From positions 27,628,296 to 27,692,295 of the forward strand of contig OY747703.1 of assembly GCA_963556495.2 (NCBI GenBank): a DNA stretch of 64,000 nt, read 5' to 3'. Under the pieces are notes generated by a model, which did not search any database, was not told where the DNA came from, and saw only the letters and a list, made by a program, of their open reading frames with translations. The DNA is from Valencia hispanica. Its lineage: Eukaryota; Chordata; Actinopteri; Cyprinodontiformes; Valenciidae. Shown in pieces: positions 1 through 12,659 of the stretch (the stretch's first letter is position 1; each line of letters begins with the position of its first letter). The position numbers and the translations under genes were made by a program.

Positions 1-1749
1 GTCTGCACTATTAGGATCAGGTTGTTTTCTCAGATAGCTCAGAGCAGGATATTCTATGTTCACTGCATGATCCTGCATTAAAAAGAAATTCATCAGAGGG
101 GATATGTGAATGAACTGTAAAGTGGAATAAAATGTCATGTTTTTTTGTGTTTTTGTACCTACAAGTCTCAGGGTATTGTAGGTCTTGACCCTTGGAGCGA
201 CAGAGTAAAACACTCTAGACTAACATAACAACTAACTTGTTCACCTGTTTAGAAATACTTTCATCTATGCTCTCTGTCACTACCCCACACTGTCTCTTTC
301 TGTTTTAGTCTACTCTGACTCACTGGAGTTCAAATTGTAACAGGACATCCATCCCTTGATTCACAATCACAAAACTTTTCAAATAAGGGCCTAACACTAC
401 CCATTTGAATGAATTCCATTAACGTGATTCATATTTATGTTAACCAGTCACAGACTTTCTGGTTGTTTAAACAGAGTATTATTTAAATGTATAAAGTGTT
501 TATATCAGTATATTCTGTTTTGAAAATGCTTACCGGTAATTAGACTGTACTGTGTGCTGCTCCTGGTCTGAACATTTAAATAAAGTACACTGATAAAAAC
601 TACTGATTGATTGGTCCAATAATCAAATCATGCCCTTTTTTGGGTTTTCACAAGACAAAATGAATTCTAATCACAACTCTTACACTTTTAATGTTGCCAC
701 AAACATCAAGAGATGCAGTGGGGTTGCTGTTGTCCTAGGATCCCAACAACGAGCTTGGTGCTGATGTTGTTTATTCTGTTTGAAGTTTTGCTTTGACCCC
801 CAGACCAGTAAAGAACATATGGTTCTCTTCTTCTCAATAATTGAAGATTACAGTTCCAGTGTTCTTTGGCTGAACGGTTGCTTTTTAAAATTTCAAATGT
901 GTCTTTCAGATGTTCCTATTAGTCCAGTCAAATACACTTGACAATGCTCTAACTAGATGTTTGGTTATTTAGCTAAAATATGTTAAACTGACATTATCCA
1001 GTTATATCACTTAATAACAGTTAATTAGGCTGATTAATGTCCTGCCAGCTCCTAATAAAGCTGCATGCCCTTGTGTGTCATCACCGCCTACTTCAGACTC
1101 GCAGCAGCCAAATCTGTTTGGGTAATCAAGTGTTGCTTTTATTATGCATAAAACGAGGAGTCTTTACCAATTAACTTAGAGTGGAGGTCTGCGTTGGAAG
1201 TTCTTTATCTTCTTTATCCAAAACTAAGAATGATTCATTGCTAATTGAATCTTAGGTGTCCCTGAAAATTTTTATATTTTTATATATATATATATATATT
1301 ACACATTTTTTGACATGCTTTTGAAACCCACGAGTTGACCTCTAAAGACAAATGTTTGGGAAAATAATTTTGCTTGTACGCAGGAGGTCATTTGTAGACG
1401 TACTGAAAAACAGTGGTCCTAGGACCAGTCCTTTTGGGTCTCCCATAGTACAGGCAGCATGAAGACATAAAGTTATCAGTGTAAACACATGCGGTGCAAT
1501 TAGACAGAAATGATTTTACTATTGTATTGCACTGTTTGAAAGATTACAGTTCAAACTGTCATAATGATCAAATAAAGTTATTTGCAGTATGATGGTGTTA
1601 CATCAACTACTCAGAATTAATTTTTTCTATAACTCCAGAAACAACAGGGAGTCAACTAATACTTTTATAGTTCCTTCATATCCTGCTATTATCAGGGCAG
1701 TTTTTAAGGGACAGAGAATACACTATCCATTTTTGGTTTATTTAAAGCA
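1..1749. other. AT-rich intergenic sequence
   Basis: I see no exon, RNA gene or transposon end that I can support, only a short (TA)n run near 1283-1300. Confidence 0.5.
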
Positions 1750-1825
1750 GTGTTTCTCAACCGGGGGTCCGTGAACCCTTGTGGTCGGTGGTGTAATTGC
1801 AAGGGGTCAGTGGGTCCGTGATAAT
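1750..1825. mobile_element. hAT-type terminal sequence
   Basis: CAGTGTTTCTCAACC is the typical end of hAT elements of the ZBED5/Buster type. It is followed by paired GGGGTCCGTGA and GGGGTCAGTGG motifs. The other end was not found, so this may be a solo or decayed end. Confidence 0.5.
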
Positions 1826-2397
1826 GAAAATATATATGTTTTAAAAAGATCCTCTGACATTTATAGAAACAGATTATTTTACTCAAATGTGAACGAGACC
1901 TTTATCTACCTAAACTACAGAAGGTAACATGACCTTCTTTTTTCTCTTTCACAAGTGTAATTCATTGTATTTTAATAAGAAATCTTGCACTCGTTTGCAT
2001 TGTTGAAGTTACTGCATGACACAATTAATACAAACTTAACATGATCTGCATCGTTTTTAAATTATGAGCCCCCTAGCGTTTCAGTGTGCATACACCAGTC
2101 ATTTCTAAAAAAATGCATTTATTGTGAAATATTTGCAGGAAGATGTGGGTGGGTAAACTCATTAACTTGCAAAGTTAAAGTTAGAGCTTGAAATTCCAAT
2201 CATGTTAGAAAAAACAAACAAACAAGAAGACGATAAGCACATTACACAAAGAAGCAGAAAAAGAGGGGGGGGGGAGTAGAGGACAACATTTCAACTTGAC
2301 AAAATGGAGAGATGGCGCACATAAAAAAGACAGTTTGTTCCGGATGTAGCAGACTCTAGCTCCTTTCAAACAGGCCATGGAAAAGGGTAATTATCTA

Positions 2398-2911
2398 TGA
2401 AGGCGTATGTGTAACATAAATCAAATTAAAATGGATTAGCACAAATGCTTTTTCATTTTCAAAATCTAGCTGCTATTTTTGACTCATAAATAAAATTAAA
2501 AAGAAATTATCCAAACTGCTTTTTCATTTTACAATTCAACATTGCTCATTCTGTAACTTAATTAAAATTAAATAGAAAAGGACATTTAAGATTTAATTTT
2601 CAAATTGCACCCCAGCAAAATAGTTACAAAATTCAATTTGAAATTTCAAAGTTGAAAAATAAAATGCATTGGCAGAAATGCTTTTTCATTTTCAGAATAC
2701 AAATGCCCTTTTTGACTCAGAAATAAAATGAAAAATAAATTATCCAAACTGCTTTTTCATTTTGCAATTCAGCGTAGCTCGTTCCGTGACCTAATTAAAA
2801 CGATAAAGAAAATGTATTGCTTTTCCGTTTTCATCCTACCCCCGCGAAAGCTGTAACATAATTCAAATCGAATTGGCAATCCCACACGCCGCAGGAGAAT
2901 GACGTCAGGGC
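2398..2911 (+). repeat. left inverted arm of foldback element
   Basis: It is the reverse complement of 5100-5844 apart from one missing subrepeat. It ends inward with a TGACGTCA-containing segment matching TGACTTCA in the other arm. Confidence 0.8.
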
Positions 2912-3418
2912 TCCTTCTTCTTCTTCAGTCCCCAGCCTGACCGTGCTTAGCAATCAAAATGTTAGGGGGCGTTTGTGTATAGTTGATGCTGGTGAAAGAG
3001 AGGAAAAGTAACAAGAAGGCAAGTGGAAAAGTATGAGTGTGAGCATACACATATATAAAGGCTGTGTGGTCCAAATTCAGGGGCTGAATCCTTCTAAGGA
3101 CCCGTCCTCCCTCATCTAAGAAGGACGTCGGGTCATTCGTAGACCAGGTGGACCACCGCATGTTAGACCACCTTCAAGTGAGGCGACACTTGGAAATATG
3201 CCTTCAAGCCAGCCGTTTATAGTAATATTACATTTCAGTTTGTCTTTTTTAATAAATTCACAAAAATTTCTACATTTCTGTTTTTCTTCTGTCAAGATGG
3301 GGTGCTGATTGTACATTAATGAGAAATAAAATCTTTTTTGATTTTAGCAAATGGCTGCAATGAGACAGTGACAAATTTAAACGGGTCTGTACACTTTACA
3401 TAACTAAATATTACATAA

Positions 3419-3422
<4 letters not shown>

Positions 3423-3513
<91 letters not shown>
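3423..3513. repeat. (TA)n microsatellite, about 45 units
   Basis: A pure TA run in the foldback centre, flanked by two copies of a 19-bp direct repeat (3400-3418 and 3537-3555). Confidence 0.97.
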
Positions 3514-3517
<4 letters not shown>

Positions 3518-5099
3518 GTAACATTTAGTTATATAAATAACTAAATATTACATAAAGTTTCTAATATTCAGTTGATTTAAAAACAAAATTGTGTGCCAAA
3601 TTGAATTGAATATATAGTTTTTTTCTTTCTATGTGATGTCTTGCTAATCGGCACTTTCTGAATAAATAAAATGAATAGATTTTTTTAAACAACCAGTGCA
3701 TCACTTTACATTTTTATGTTTTTAACACCATTGCGGGTCGTAACAGCATGAGCTCTTCTCTGCATCTGCCTCAGTGCTGGTGACATTGTGGCACCTGGGA
3801 ATGAGCTTGAAGATGATGTAGCAGAGGATAAGGCTGGTTTGGAGAACTCAGTGGTGTTCTCCGGTGGGACAAACTGTCTTCTGAACACGTCTTAGTGATG
3901 TGGCAGCAGTCGATTTAGCCAGCCCTGGACGACGCAGCGCAAAGAACAGTGCAAAGAAGCTACCCGAAGCCTTCTCTGCAGACCAACCGAAATGATGTTC
4001 CCCTCGTCAACCAGAAAATACCACCCACAGGTTTCAGCTGGCTAACTCCATCCACATCTCTAAGCTTTATTCAGCCTGTTTATTCTAATAAAGCTTAAAG
4101 AACGGCCCAGGAAGAGCTCATTCAGGTTAATCCTGCATGAATAACTATAAATAACTACACAATAATTTATCCTGTCAATTTTTATTTCATTTTAAATAGT
4201 CATTTTAAATTGTTCAAAGTAAGCTCAATGTTCATACCTTTAAAAATTCAATGCAACTGTTAGTAAAATGACTTAATTATATTTCAGATTTGTTTTAATC
4301 AATTTATTTATAACAACCATGGAACAATTAAATAACCAAAGTGACAAAAACAGAAAATGACAAACAGAAAACAGTGATCCATCCGGTTCTTCCTCTCCTC
4401 TCCTCTCCTCCACCTCCCTTTGATTCCTCATGTCCTAAACAAGAAATCAATACACAGTTTACAAAAAGAGCAACACAAAAACTTTTAGCAAATCTCTATT
4501 ATTAACATGATCAGTCATAAGTTATGTATTGATGCACTGCTGCACATGCACCATAATTGTATTTATAAAATAGATAGAAAATAAGTGCAGATGAGGAACA
4601 TGGCAACTGTGTTATTTGTGAATTCAAAACTATAGTTTTTACAGCAGAACACAAGAGATCACATACTAAGAATACAGGTTATGAGGTTTTTGAGGCTTAA
4701 TAAGACTCCTCTAAGCATTAGGTGTGTAATTGGATTAATTCTTCTACCTCCATGCCACCGTGGCCCAATTTTGCCCCGGTAAAGAGGTAATAATTTCCCC
4801 TAAAAGGAGTCGTTTTTTTCCCCTTTCTTTGCAAAACCCAAAATAAGCTGTACATAAGCGGGGCAATAGACGGAGAACCATTAGACCAACATAGGAGCTC
4901 GTTTATGGGCGATAGTTTACAAAATAATATTATAATACATGTCTATACTAACAACAAAAGCCAAACAACACAACCGCGTTAAGTTTAACATTTTTGTACC
5001 GCCAGATTTGAATAAACTTACATTTAAAACTGTACTCTTCGCTTGCTCCGTCTCCAGCTTCATCCGCCATTGTTGCTGGAACAGAAATCTTCTCGCAAT

Positions 5100-5844
5100 G
5101 CCCTGACTTCATTCTCCTGCGCCGTGTGGGATTGCCAATTCCATTTGAATTATGTTACACCTTTCGCGGGGGTAGGGATGAAAACAAAAAAGCAATACAT
5201 TTTCTTTATCGTTTTAATTAGGTCACGGAACGAGCTAAGCTGAATTGCAAAATGAAAAAGCAGTTTGGATAATTTATTTTTCATTTTATTTATGAGTCAA
5301 AAAGGGCATTTGTATTCTGAAAATGAAAATGCATTTCTGTAAATGCATTTTATTTTTCAACTTTGACATTTCAAATTTAATTTTGTAACTATTTTGCTGG
5401 GGTGCAATTTGAAAATTAAATCTTAAAAGCCCTTTTCTATTTAATTTTAATTAAGTTACAGAATGAGCACTGTTGAATTGTAAAATGAAAAAGCAGTTAG
5501 GATGATTCGTTTTTAATTTTATTTATGAGTCAAAATGGCATTTGTATTCAGAACATGAAAAAGCATTTCTGCCAATGCATTTTATTTTTCAACTTTGACA
5601 TTTCAAATTGAATTTTGTAACTATTTTGCTGGGATGCAATTTGAAAATTAAATCTTAAATGTCCATTTCTATTTAATTTTAATTAAGTTACAGAATGAGC
5701 AATGTTGAATTGTAAAATGAAAAAGCAGTTTGGATCATTTCTTTTTAATTTTATTTATGAGTCAAAAATAGCAGCTAGATTTTGAAAATGAAAAAGCATT
5801 TGTGCTAATCCATTTTAATTTGATTTATGTTACATACGCTTCCA
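5100..5844 (-). repeat. right inverted arm of foldback element
   Basis: It carries three tandem subrepeats against two in the left arm, making it about 230 bp longer. Confidence 0.8.
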
Positions 5845-6459
5845 TAATTTTCCAGACTTCGTCTGTTTTGCTTTTGAGTCTGAAACCAATCTTCCGGACT
5901 TTTTCCAAATACCCTTTACCGGTAATTTTACTGATGAAGACCTAATAACAAGAGCACACTTTTCTCAGTATGGTGTTTGCATTCAGATTATTAGGTAATG
6001 TTCCGGAAAAGCTGGGGCGGTGTGGGGCAGTGTGGAAAAGGGGAAAGAGGCAGGGAACGCTGTGAGCGCACACATTGATGACGTATAAATGTCACTATTT
6101 TCCTTTCAGCTTCTTCATCGATGTCTCTTAAGCGTTTCCATGTGCGCAAAATTGCACACGTCACAAAGACGAACTGTGAATAAATCTGCTGTTTTTGTCG
6201 GCCATCGTTGCAATAATCCCTGTGTTTGGGGAAATGGCATGTATGCGCGCCGCACTAAGTTAACGTCATATCCACATACAACCCCCCACTCCCCCTCACC
6301 CCCCCAGACTTTAATTAGGATTTTCCGATACATTTCTTGCTGTGTGAAAGCACCAACAGTGGTGTGTTTGAAAATACAACTCTGGTAAAAGACCGGATGG
6401 AATTGTCCGCAAATATTCCAGAACTTCTGTTTGAAAAGGGGCTTATGAGCCACCGGAAC

Positions 6460-6850
6460 AGAAAAAGAAAACAGACAGCAAAAAGAGACTTTATAAAGAA
6501 GAATATGTCATATTGGGATTTACAGCAACTGATTCTGAACCTCAGCAGCCTCTATGCTTTTTATGTGGAGAGTTACTGTCAAACCAGCACACATGCAGTG
6601 GCATCTGAGCACCAGGCACCAATCATCAGTGGGTAAGACTGCTTGACTTTTTTACTCGAAAATTGTCAGAGTTCAGGGCAGCACAAAATCTCATATGTGC
6701 CGCAAGTAAGACTTCAGCAACTTCTCTTCAAGCTTCATACCAGATAGCTTGTCACCAAAGCTAAAAATCCGTGTACAATAGCTGAGGAGCTAATTGCACC
6801 AGCAGCAGCTATACTAGCTGAAACCATGGTGGATAAAAAAGAGACAGATG
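6460..6850 (+). pseudogene. hAT transposase relic (ZBED5/Buster-like)
   Basis: Broken reading frames show, in order, EEYVILGF, QQPLCFLCGELLSN (half of a BED-type zinc finger), DFFTRKLSEFRAAQNL, KTSATSLQASYQIA and TIAEELIAPAA. These match the N-terminal part of hAT transposases related to ZBED5/SCAND3 as I recall them. There are stops, frameshifts and a deletion after the zinc finger. The catalytic domain is missing. Confidence 0.65.
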
Positions 6851-7439
6851 CAGTTCGGCCAGTACCGCTGTCTTATCCCAATTTCCACTGTATACTCTCC
6901 GGTCCGCAGCCCAGGGGTGCTCAAAGAAGCATGTGCCAGAGTTGCGAGATCTCGCGATAAAAGCCAGCAAAATGCGGAAGTCAGAAGAAAATTCTTCTTT
7001 CTGTGGAAGACGAACAGAAAAGAACAGTTATTCTCTGTTATCCTGTGTCAAGATATTTTGGACAACATATGTATAAATATACGAAGGTTTATATTAATAT
7101 AGCTATGCATACAAAAAATGTCTCGTCCGTCTTTATTTATTTATTTTGAAAAACACCCGGAAATGTGGTTGTTCTATATCCTGTTGGTGCTTAGTGATTT
7201 GCTCTGGTGTCTGGAAAAAATAGAATCTATCCTATTTTTGCCGGATGGCAAAACGGCTGCTGGCGCCCGGCGCCGCGCCGCAACAGCGGTGGAAATGCTC
7301 TCATTGACTACAATGGGAGCGTTTTTCCTGCGGAGTGCGTGGAGCGCATGCAGCACAACATGCAGCACAACATAAAAAGCTATATTACAGTTAAGAAATG
7401 CTCTCAGAGAAGAAAGGCTATGTTTTTATAGACATGCAC

Positions 7440-7845
7440 TGTTGTCTGGGAAAAGTCAAATTAAAGTGACTGGACATGATGACCAAGGTTACAATTACAG
7501 GAAAAAGGAAGAAGTTTGCAAGCCTGCGTACACCACCCCAAGGACAAGAGTGGCAGCATCACGCTGTGTGGGTGTTTTACTGCAGGAGGAACTGGTGCAC
7601 AAAATATATCCTATCATGAGGAAAGAACATTATGTCAAAATGTTCGAGAATTAGTTAAGAACAGGCTTAAGGACAACAAAGTTTGTTTTTTGATAGTCAC
7701 TAAAATGTTTTGGAGGGACTTTTGGTCCCAAAGAAAAATTGTGGGCAGAGCTTGTAGAAGGATACCCAAAATGTTTGACCCAAGTCATTCAGTTTAAAAG
7801 GTAGTTCTAGAAAATACTAAGGAAATCTGTGTTAATCTCTAAATT
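7440..7845 (+). mobile_element. Tc1-like transposon 3' relic
   Basis: The sequence reads like a fish Tc1 transposase 3' half: HHPKDKSGSITLCGCF for the usual KHGGGSIMLWGCF, the nucleotide stretch GGCTTAAGGACAACAAAGT, then a link to GTAGAAGGATACCCAAAA and TTTGACCCAAGT. The DDE centre is deleted. Confidence 0.7.
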
Positions 7846-8929
7846 AGAAGAAAATCAATAACACATTTTTTGCAAAACGTTTGTCACACTTTATTCTGGC
7901 ACTTAGCAAACAGAAATAGAAAAGTGTTTTATCCTAATTGATCCAAAACATGAAATGCGTGGTCTGATTTGATGTCAGATACATTGACAAATATGGTTGT
8001 GTGTAATTTTATCTAGTGTATTTTAACAGCTGATTTTAGCAGCATTTTTTTAATCTTAATACTGCATTAGAACTCAAAGGTGTGTATGCATCCCCAATCC
8101 ACTGAACCTCTAGTTTGGTCACAACAGCCATTATCCTCATTAAAAGATTCAGTCAACTTTATAGCAGCAACACAAGGCAATTACCCTGTTCCTTCAAGCA
8201 CTGAGAAACACACATAACACACCCACAACGAATTCATCACCACATGCACTGTCATATTGCCAAAGTGAGCACACACTCCACCCACACAGAGGTCACAAGA
8301 TGTGAAAAATGTAGCTGTATTATTCAAGATCCACAGACACGGTTATGTAAGAAAAAGGAGGACATGAGGAAAAATAAGGCAGGCTGGAATCATAGAAAAA
8401 GACAAAAGGATAGGGGTGAGTTGGCTGTCTGCCAGAAGAAGCAAATGCTTACTGGGTTAAGTCATCCCTTAAGCATTGCAAAATCATTTTTGGCCTCATT
8501 TTACTCTGTAGTCACTCAGAATAGAGTTATATTTGGATATTTATTAGACTTATAAGATTTTTTTATTCTGCCTCAGCATGTACGCTCAAACCTATCAACT
8601 CTAACCTAAACCATCTTCAGAATTGATTGAATTTGAGACATTCAAGAAAACCTCAATTTTATCTTGTTTTCTGGATCACTTTGTAATTTAAAAAAAATCT
8701 GTTTAGCCTCTCCTTGTCTCCAGCCTCCTGATCCTCAAACTTTAAAATGAGAGGCTCAACAGCTACATGGCCACTCTAGCCCTCCAGTTCTAGCTAAATG
8801 TAGCAGGGTTTTGTCAGGCTGCGTACAAAACATATAGCTTGTGATTATGTAATCACGGCGGTTAAAATATAATTTTGACTCTCTCTACAATAAATCATGC
8901 AAATTTTTCCAGTCTCTACCAGCTTTGAA
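7846..8929. other. intergenic, no feature recognised
   Basis: AT-rich sequence. The 103-aa frame at 8244-8555 has no recognisable domain or neighbour and is not called. Confidence 0.4.
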
Positions 8930-9930
8930 CATCTAGAGACTGAAATTATTGCACAATCTTCTTCATAAAATAACCAAAGCTCAGTCCATTTGTATGGAGA
9001 GTGTCTGTGGACATCAGTTTTCACCCCTTACCACAGATTCTTAATAGGGTTATGGTTTCAATTTTAATTGGATCGTTCTAATCATTCTTTGATTTAAACC
9101 ACTCCATTGTAGCTCTGGGTCTACGTTTAAGGTAAATTGTTTTTTCTAGAAGGTGATCCTCTGCCCCAGTCTCAGTTTTTTAGCATCCTTGAACCTGTTT
9201 TCTTCCAGGATTGTTCTGTATTCAGCTCCATCCATCTTTTCATCAGATCTTACAAGTTTCTCTTTTCCTGCTTAAAAAAATAGGATCTCTAAAGGATAAT
9301 GCTGCCACCACCTATTTTCCACTGTGGCTATAGTCTGCATAGGGTGATCTACAATATTAGCTTTTGTCCTCTCACAGTGATAAATATGGAGGTGAAAAAG
9401 TTTAACTTTGCTCTACTCACACCAGAGCTCCTTGTTCTACATTTTTTTTTTGCTGTGTCCAACCCAAGCAAACTTTAAATCCTACTTCTCCTTATATTCT
9501 TTCAACACACACTCTTTTTTACCACTTACCAGCCTTGCTACTTTTCAGAAAGGCCAGATCTGTAAAGAACTTAAAGTTGTCCTGTCAAAAGATTCCACCT
9601 GAGCTGTGAATCTCTGCAGCTCCTCCAGAGTTACCCTGGTCCTATTGACTGCTTCTCTGATTAATGCTCTCCTTGCCCGACTCATCAGTTAGGGGGATGG
9701 CCAAGTACTGCATGGTTTGCAGTTATGCTGAACTCTTCATTTTCAAGCATTGAACAGTGCTCCATGAGATGCTATAAGCTTTGGCTATTGTTTTATATTA
9801 AATTTTTCTGTATAAATATATTTGACCTGTCAACTGTGCTCCTTGGTGATCATGATGATGTTTTTTAACAAATGTTCTCTAACTAACCTCTGAGGCCTTT
9901 AAAGAACAGCTGGATTTATACTAGAAAGTA
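8930..9930 (-). mobile_element. decayed Tc1-type element, reverse orientation
   Basis: Read on the minus strand this resembles widespread fish Tc1 remnants. On the plus strand GAAGGTGATCCTCTGCCCCAG, TTCAGCTCCATCCATC and ATGCTGCCACCACC are familiar marks. A related copy lies at 53937-55110. No frame remains open. Confidence 0.55.
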
Positions 9931-9937
9931 GATTGTT

Positions 9938-10012
9938 CAATTAAATTTCAATTCAGTATATTTATATAGTGCTGATTCACAATAAATGTCATCTCAAGGC
10001 ACTTTAGAAGAA
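9938..10012 (-). repeat. LINE-type 3' tail, reverse orientation
   Basis: Motifs TTTATATAGTGCTGATTCAC and CTCAAGGCACTTTA mark the familiar non-LTR retroposon tail found across teleosts, here reversed and 5'-truncated. Confidence 0.55.
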
Positions 10013-11127
10013 AAATAATTTCAATGTAATCATACAAACATTTCAATTTGTTTAGTTTAGTTTTAGTTAGTTTCCTATTTAAGGAATCCCAGCAGATTGC
10101 ATCGAGTCATTGACTTGAGGTTGTGTCAATTGTTCACAGGTGGACCCTACAGATCCTTTTAGTTCTGTTAATTATGAGGATTTTCTGTTTACAGCTAATG
10201 AAAACAACACTTTTTAGATGAAAATATTAGAACAAAACAATAATAAATAAATACTTTTTTTATTACTGAAATGTTAATGTTCAATACCTGTTTAAAGGTT
10301 ATTTTTAAAAGCTACTTTTAATCCGACAAACAATCCTCAGCAAAATGCATTTTCTATGCATTCCAAGGTGGCTTGTTTTGAAAATAACTTTATCTACTAT
10401 AGAGGTTGTTGAGTCTTATTGTTTATGTGCTATACAACTGGATTTCATTCATCTGTGATACAATTTTAACACTATTTAGATGTTTCTTGGAAAGTGTGAT
10501 TCACATCTGTTATGAGCTCCATCTGACATCACTTTCTTTCCTGTTTCCCTAAGTCATTCTTTGCCACAGTTTGACTCAGGAAACAAACCACAAATTTTAG
10601 ATATAAAACCACTTGGTTAGTTTGAGGGAAAGACCAAGTTCAAGTAAATATTTCACAATGTCTATCCTCTAAGACACAATATGTTACAATGTCCATGACG
10701 TGTAGACAGAGAGGCTGTGTGAGTAACCTGCTAGCAGAGCAATCCCCAATTGCCAAATTATTCTTTGCAATCCCTCCTTGGCCAATCAGGAACAATAAAA
10801 ACAACAATTTTTCCTTACAATAGCAGTAATGGCGAACAGATTTTTTTTTTCCCTTTGGATGGGAATTTACAAGGCTTAATGAGTGTAACCCAAATACTCA
10901 AGCTTTTGTAGCTATTGGTAATTACCAAATCCTGACAGATAAATGTATTTTTCATTTGGAATGAGGCTGGTGTGAGCACATCAAAACAAAAAACTGTTGT
11001 TAGGAAACATAGACACAAGATGAGTTGGAAAATACCCTTCATCTTTGAACTATTTAGGGCTGTTTTATTCCTATGAAGTCCCTCACAGATGGTTCCTCAC
11101 TGCAGCCAAACGTTGAACATATAAACA
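10013..11127. other. intergenic, no feature recognised
   Basis: AT-rich, with no supported exon, RNA gene or transposon end. Confidence 0.4.
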
Positions 11128-12626
11128 TAAACTCAGCAAAAAAAGAAACGTCCCTTTTTCAAGACTGTGTATTTCAACAATAATGTTGTAAAAATCCAAA
11201 AAACTTTACAGATCTTCATTGTAAAGGGTTTAAACAATGTTTCCCATGCATGTTCAATTAACCATAATCAATTAATTAACATGCACCTGTGGAATGGTTG
11301 TTAAGACCTTTACAGCTTACAGAAAGTAGGCATTTAAGGTCACAGTTCTAAAAACGCAGGACACTAAAGAGACTTGTCTACCGACTGTGAAAAACACCCA
11401 AAGAAAGATGCCCAGGGTCCCTGCTCATCTGCGTGAACGTGCATTAGGCGTGCTGCAGGGAGGCATAAGGACTGCTGATGTGGCTAGGGAAATAAATTGC
11501 CATGTCCGCACTGTGAGACGCCTAAGACAGCGCTACAGGGAGACAGGAAGGACAGCTGATCATCCTCGCAGTGGAAGCCCACATGTAACAACACCTGCAC
11601 AGGATTGGTACATCCGAATATCACACCTGCGTGACAGGCATAGGATGGCCACAACAACTGCCTGAGTCACACCAGGAACACACAATCCCTCCATCAGTGC
11701 TCAGACTGTCCGCAATAGGCTGAGAGAGGCTGGACTGAGGGCTTGTAGGCCTGTTGTAAGGCAGGTCCTTACCAGACATCCCCAGCAACAACGCCGCCTA
11801 TGGGCACAAACCCACCTTCGCTGGACCAGACAGGAGTGGCAAAAAGTGCTCTTCACTGATGAGTCACGGTTTTGTCTCACCAGGGGTGATGGACGGATTC
11901 GTGTTTATTGTCGAAGGAATGAGCGTTACACTGAGGCCTGTACCCTGGAGCGGGATCGATTTGGAGGTGGGGGGTCCGTCATGGTCTGGAGCGGTATATC
12001 ACATCACCATCGGATTGAGCTTGTTGTCATTGCAGGCAATCTCAATGCCTTGCGGTACAGGGAAGACATCCTCCTCCCTCATGTGGTACCCTATATGCAT
12101 GCTCATCCGGACATGATCCTCCAGCAGGACAATGCCACCAGCCATACTGCTCGTTCTGTGCGTGAGTTTCTGCATAACAGCAATGTCAGTGTTCTGCCAT
12201 GGCCAGCAAAGAGCCCGGATCTCAATCCCATTGAGCACGTCTGGGACCTGTTGGATCGCGGGGTGAGGGCTAGGGACATTCCCCCCAGAAATGTCCAGGA
12301 ACTTGCAAGTGCCTTGGTGGAAGAGTGGGGTAACATCTCACAACAAGAACTGACAAATCTGGTCCAGTCCATGAGGAGCAGATGCACTGCAGTACTTCAA
12401 GCAGCTGGTGGCCACAACAGATACTGACTGGTACTTTTGATTTTGAGCTTCCCTTCATTCAAGGACACATTATTCTATTTCTGTTAGTCACATGTCTGTG
12501 AAACATTTTTAGCTTGTCTTATGGTGTTGACTCTTTTAAGTGTTCATACAAATATTTACACACATTAAGTTTACTGAAAGTAAAAACAGTTGAAAGTCAG
12601 AGGACGTTTCTTTTTTTGCTGAGTTA
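11128..12626 (+). mobile_element. Tc1-like transposon, nearly complete
   Basis: Terminal inverted repeats ACTCAGCAAAAAAAGAAACG (from 11131) and its complement (to 12624) bound a single transposase frame, with TA at the borders. The inner length, about 1.5 kb, is usual for Tc1 elements. Ends and coding part look young compared with other copies in the window. Confidence 0.9.
11387..12427 (+). pseudogene. Tc1-like DD34E transposase with one in-frame stop
   Basis: One frame of 347 codons runs throughout, interrupted only by TGA at 11663-11665, where related elements have an arginine codon (CGA to TGA fits CpG decay). The first part (11387-11665) has paired helix-turn-helix DNA-binding domains, including GIRTADVAREINCHVRTVRR and GRTADHPRSG. 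The second (from 11846) has the catalytic triad: FTDESRF, QQDNATSHTA and [11 protein letters not shown], with 34 residues between second D and E. Methionine 8 (MPRVPAHLRERA) is the likelier native start. Confidence 0.85.
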
Positions 12627-12659
12627 TCATTTGCTCTTTGGAGATCATGAGTGGTTATC

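Larger units (their letters stand above)
2398..5844. mobile_element. foldback transposon with long inverted arms
   Basis: Left arm 2398-2911 and right arm 5100-5844 are inverted copies at roughly 95% identity over their shared parts. Tips are TGAAGGCGTATGT and TGGAAGCGTATGT. Flanks taattatcta (2388-2397) and taattttcca (5845-5854) match at 8 of 10 positions, like an aged 9-10-bp target duplication. Each arm is built of subrepeats of about 235 bp, two on the left and three on the right, each with GCTTTTTCATTTT and GACTCATAAATAAA cores. The 2.2-kb centre has no long ORF and includes a (TA)n tract. Long arms plus 9-10-bp duplications suggest a MULE-like or foldback DNA element; the superfamily is not proven. 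Confidence 0.75.

Noticed and set aside
6089..6453. Overlapping 99- and 112-aa frames on both strands
   Set aside because: No domain or splice context is visible, and they adjoin a hAT relic, so they are probably chance frames.
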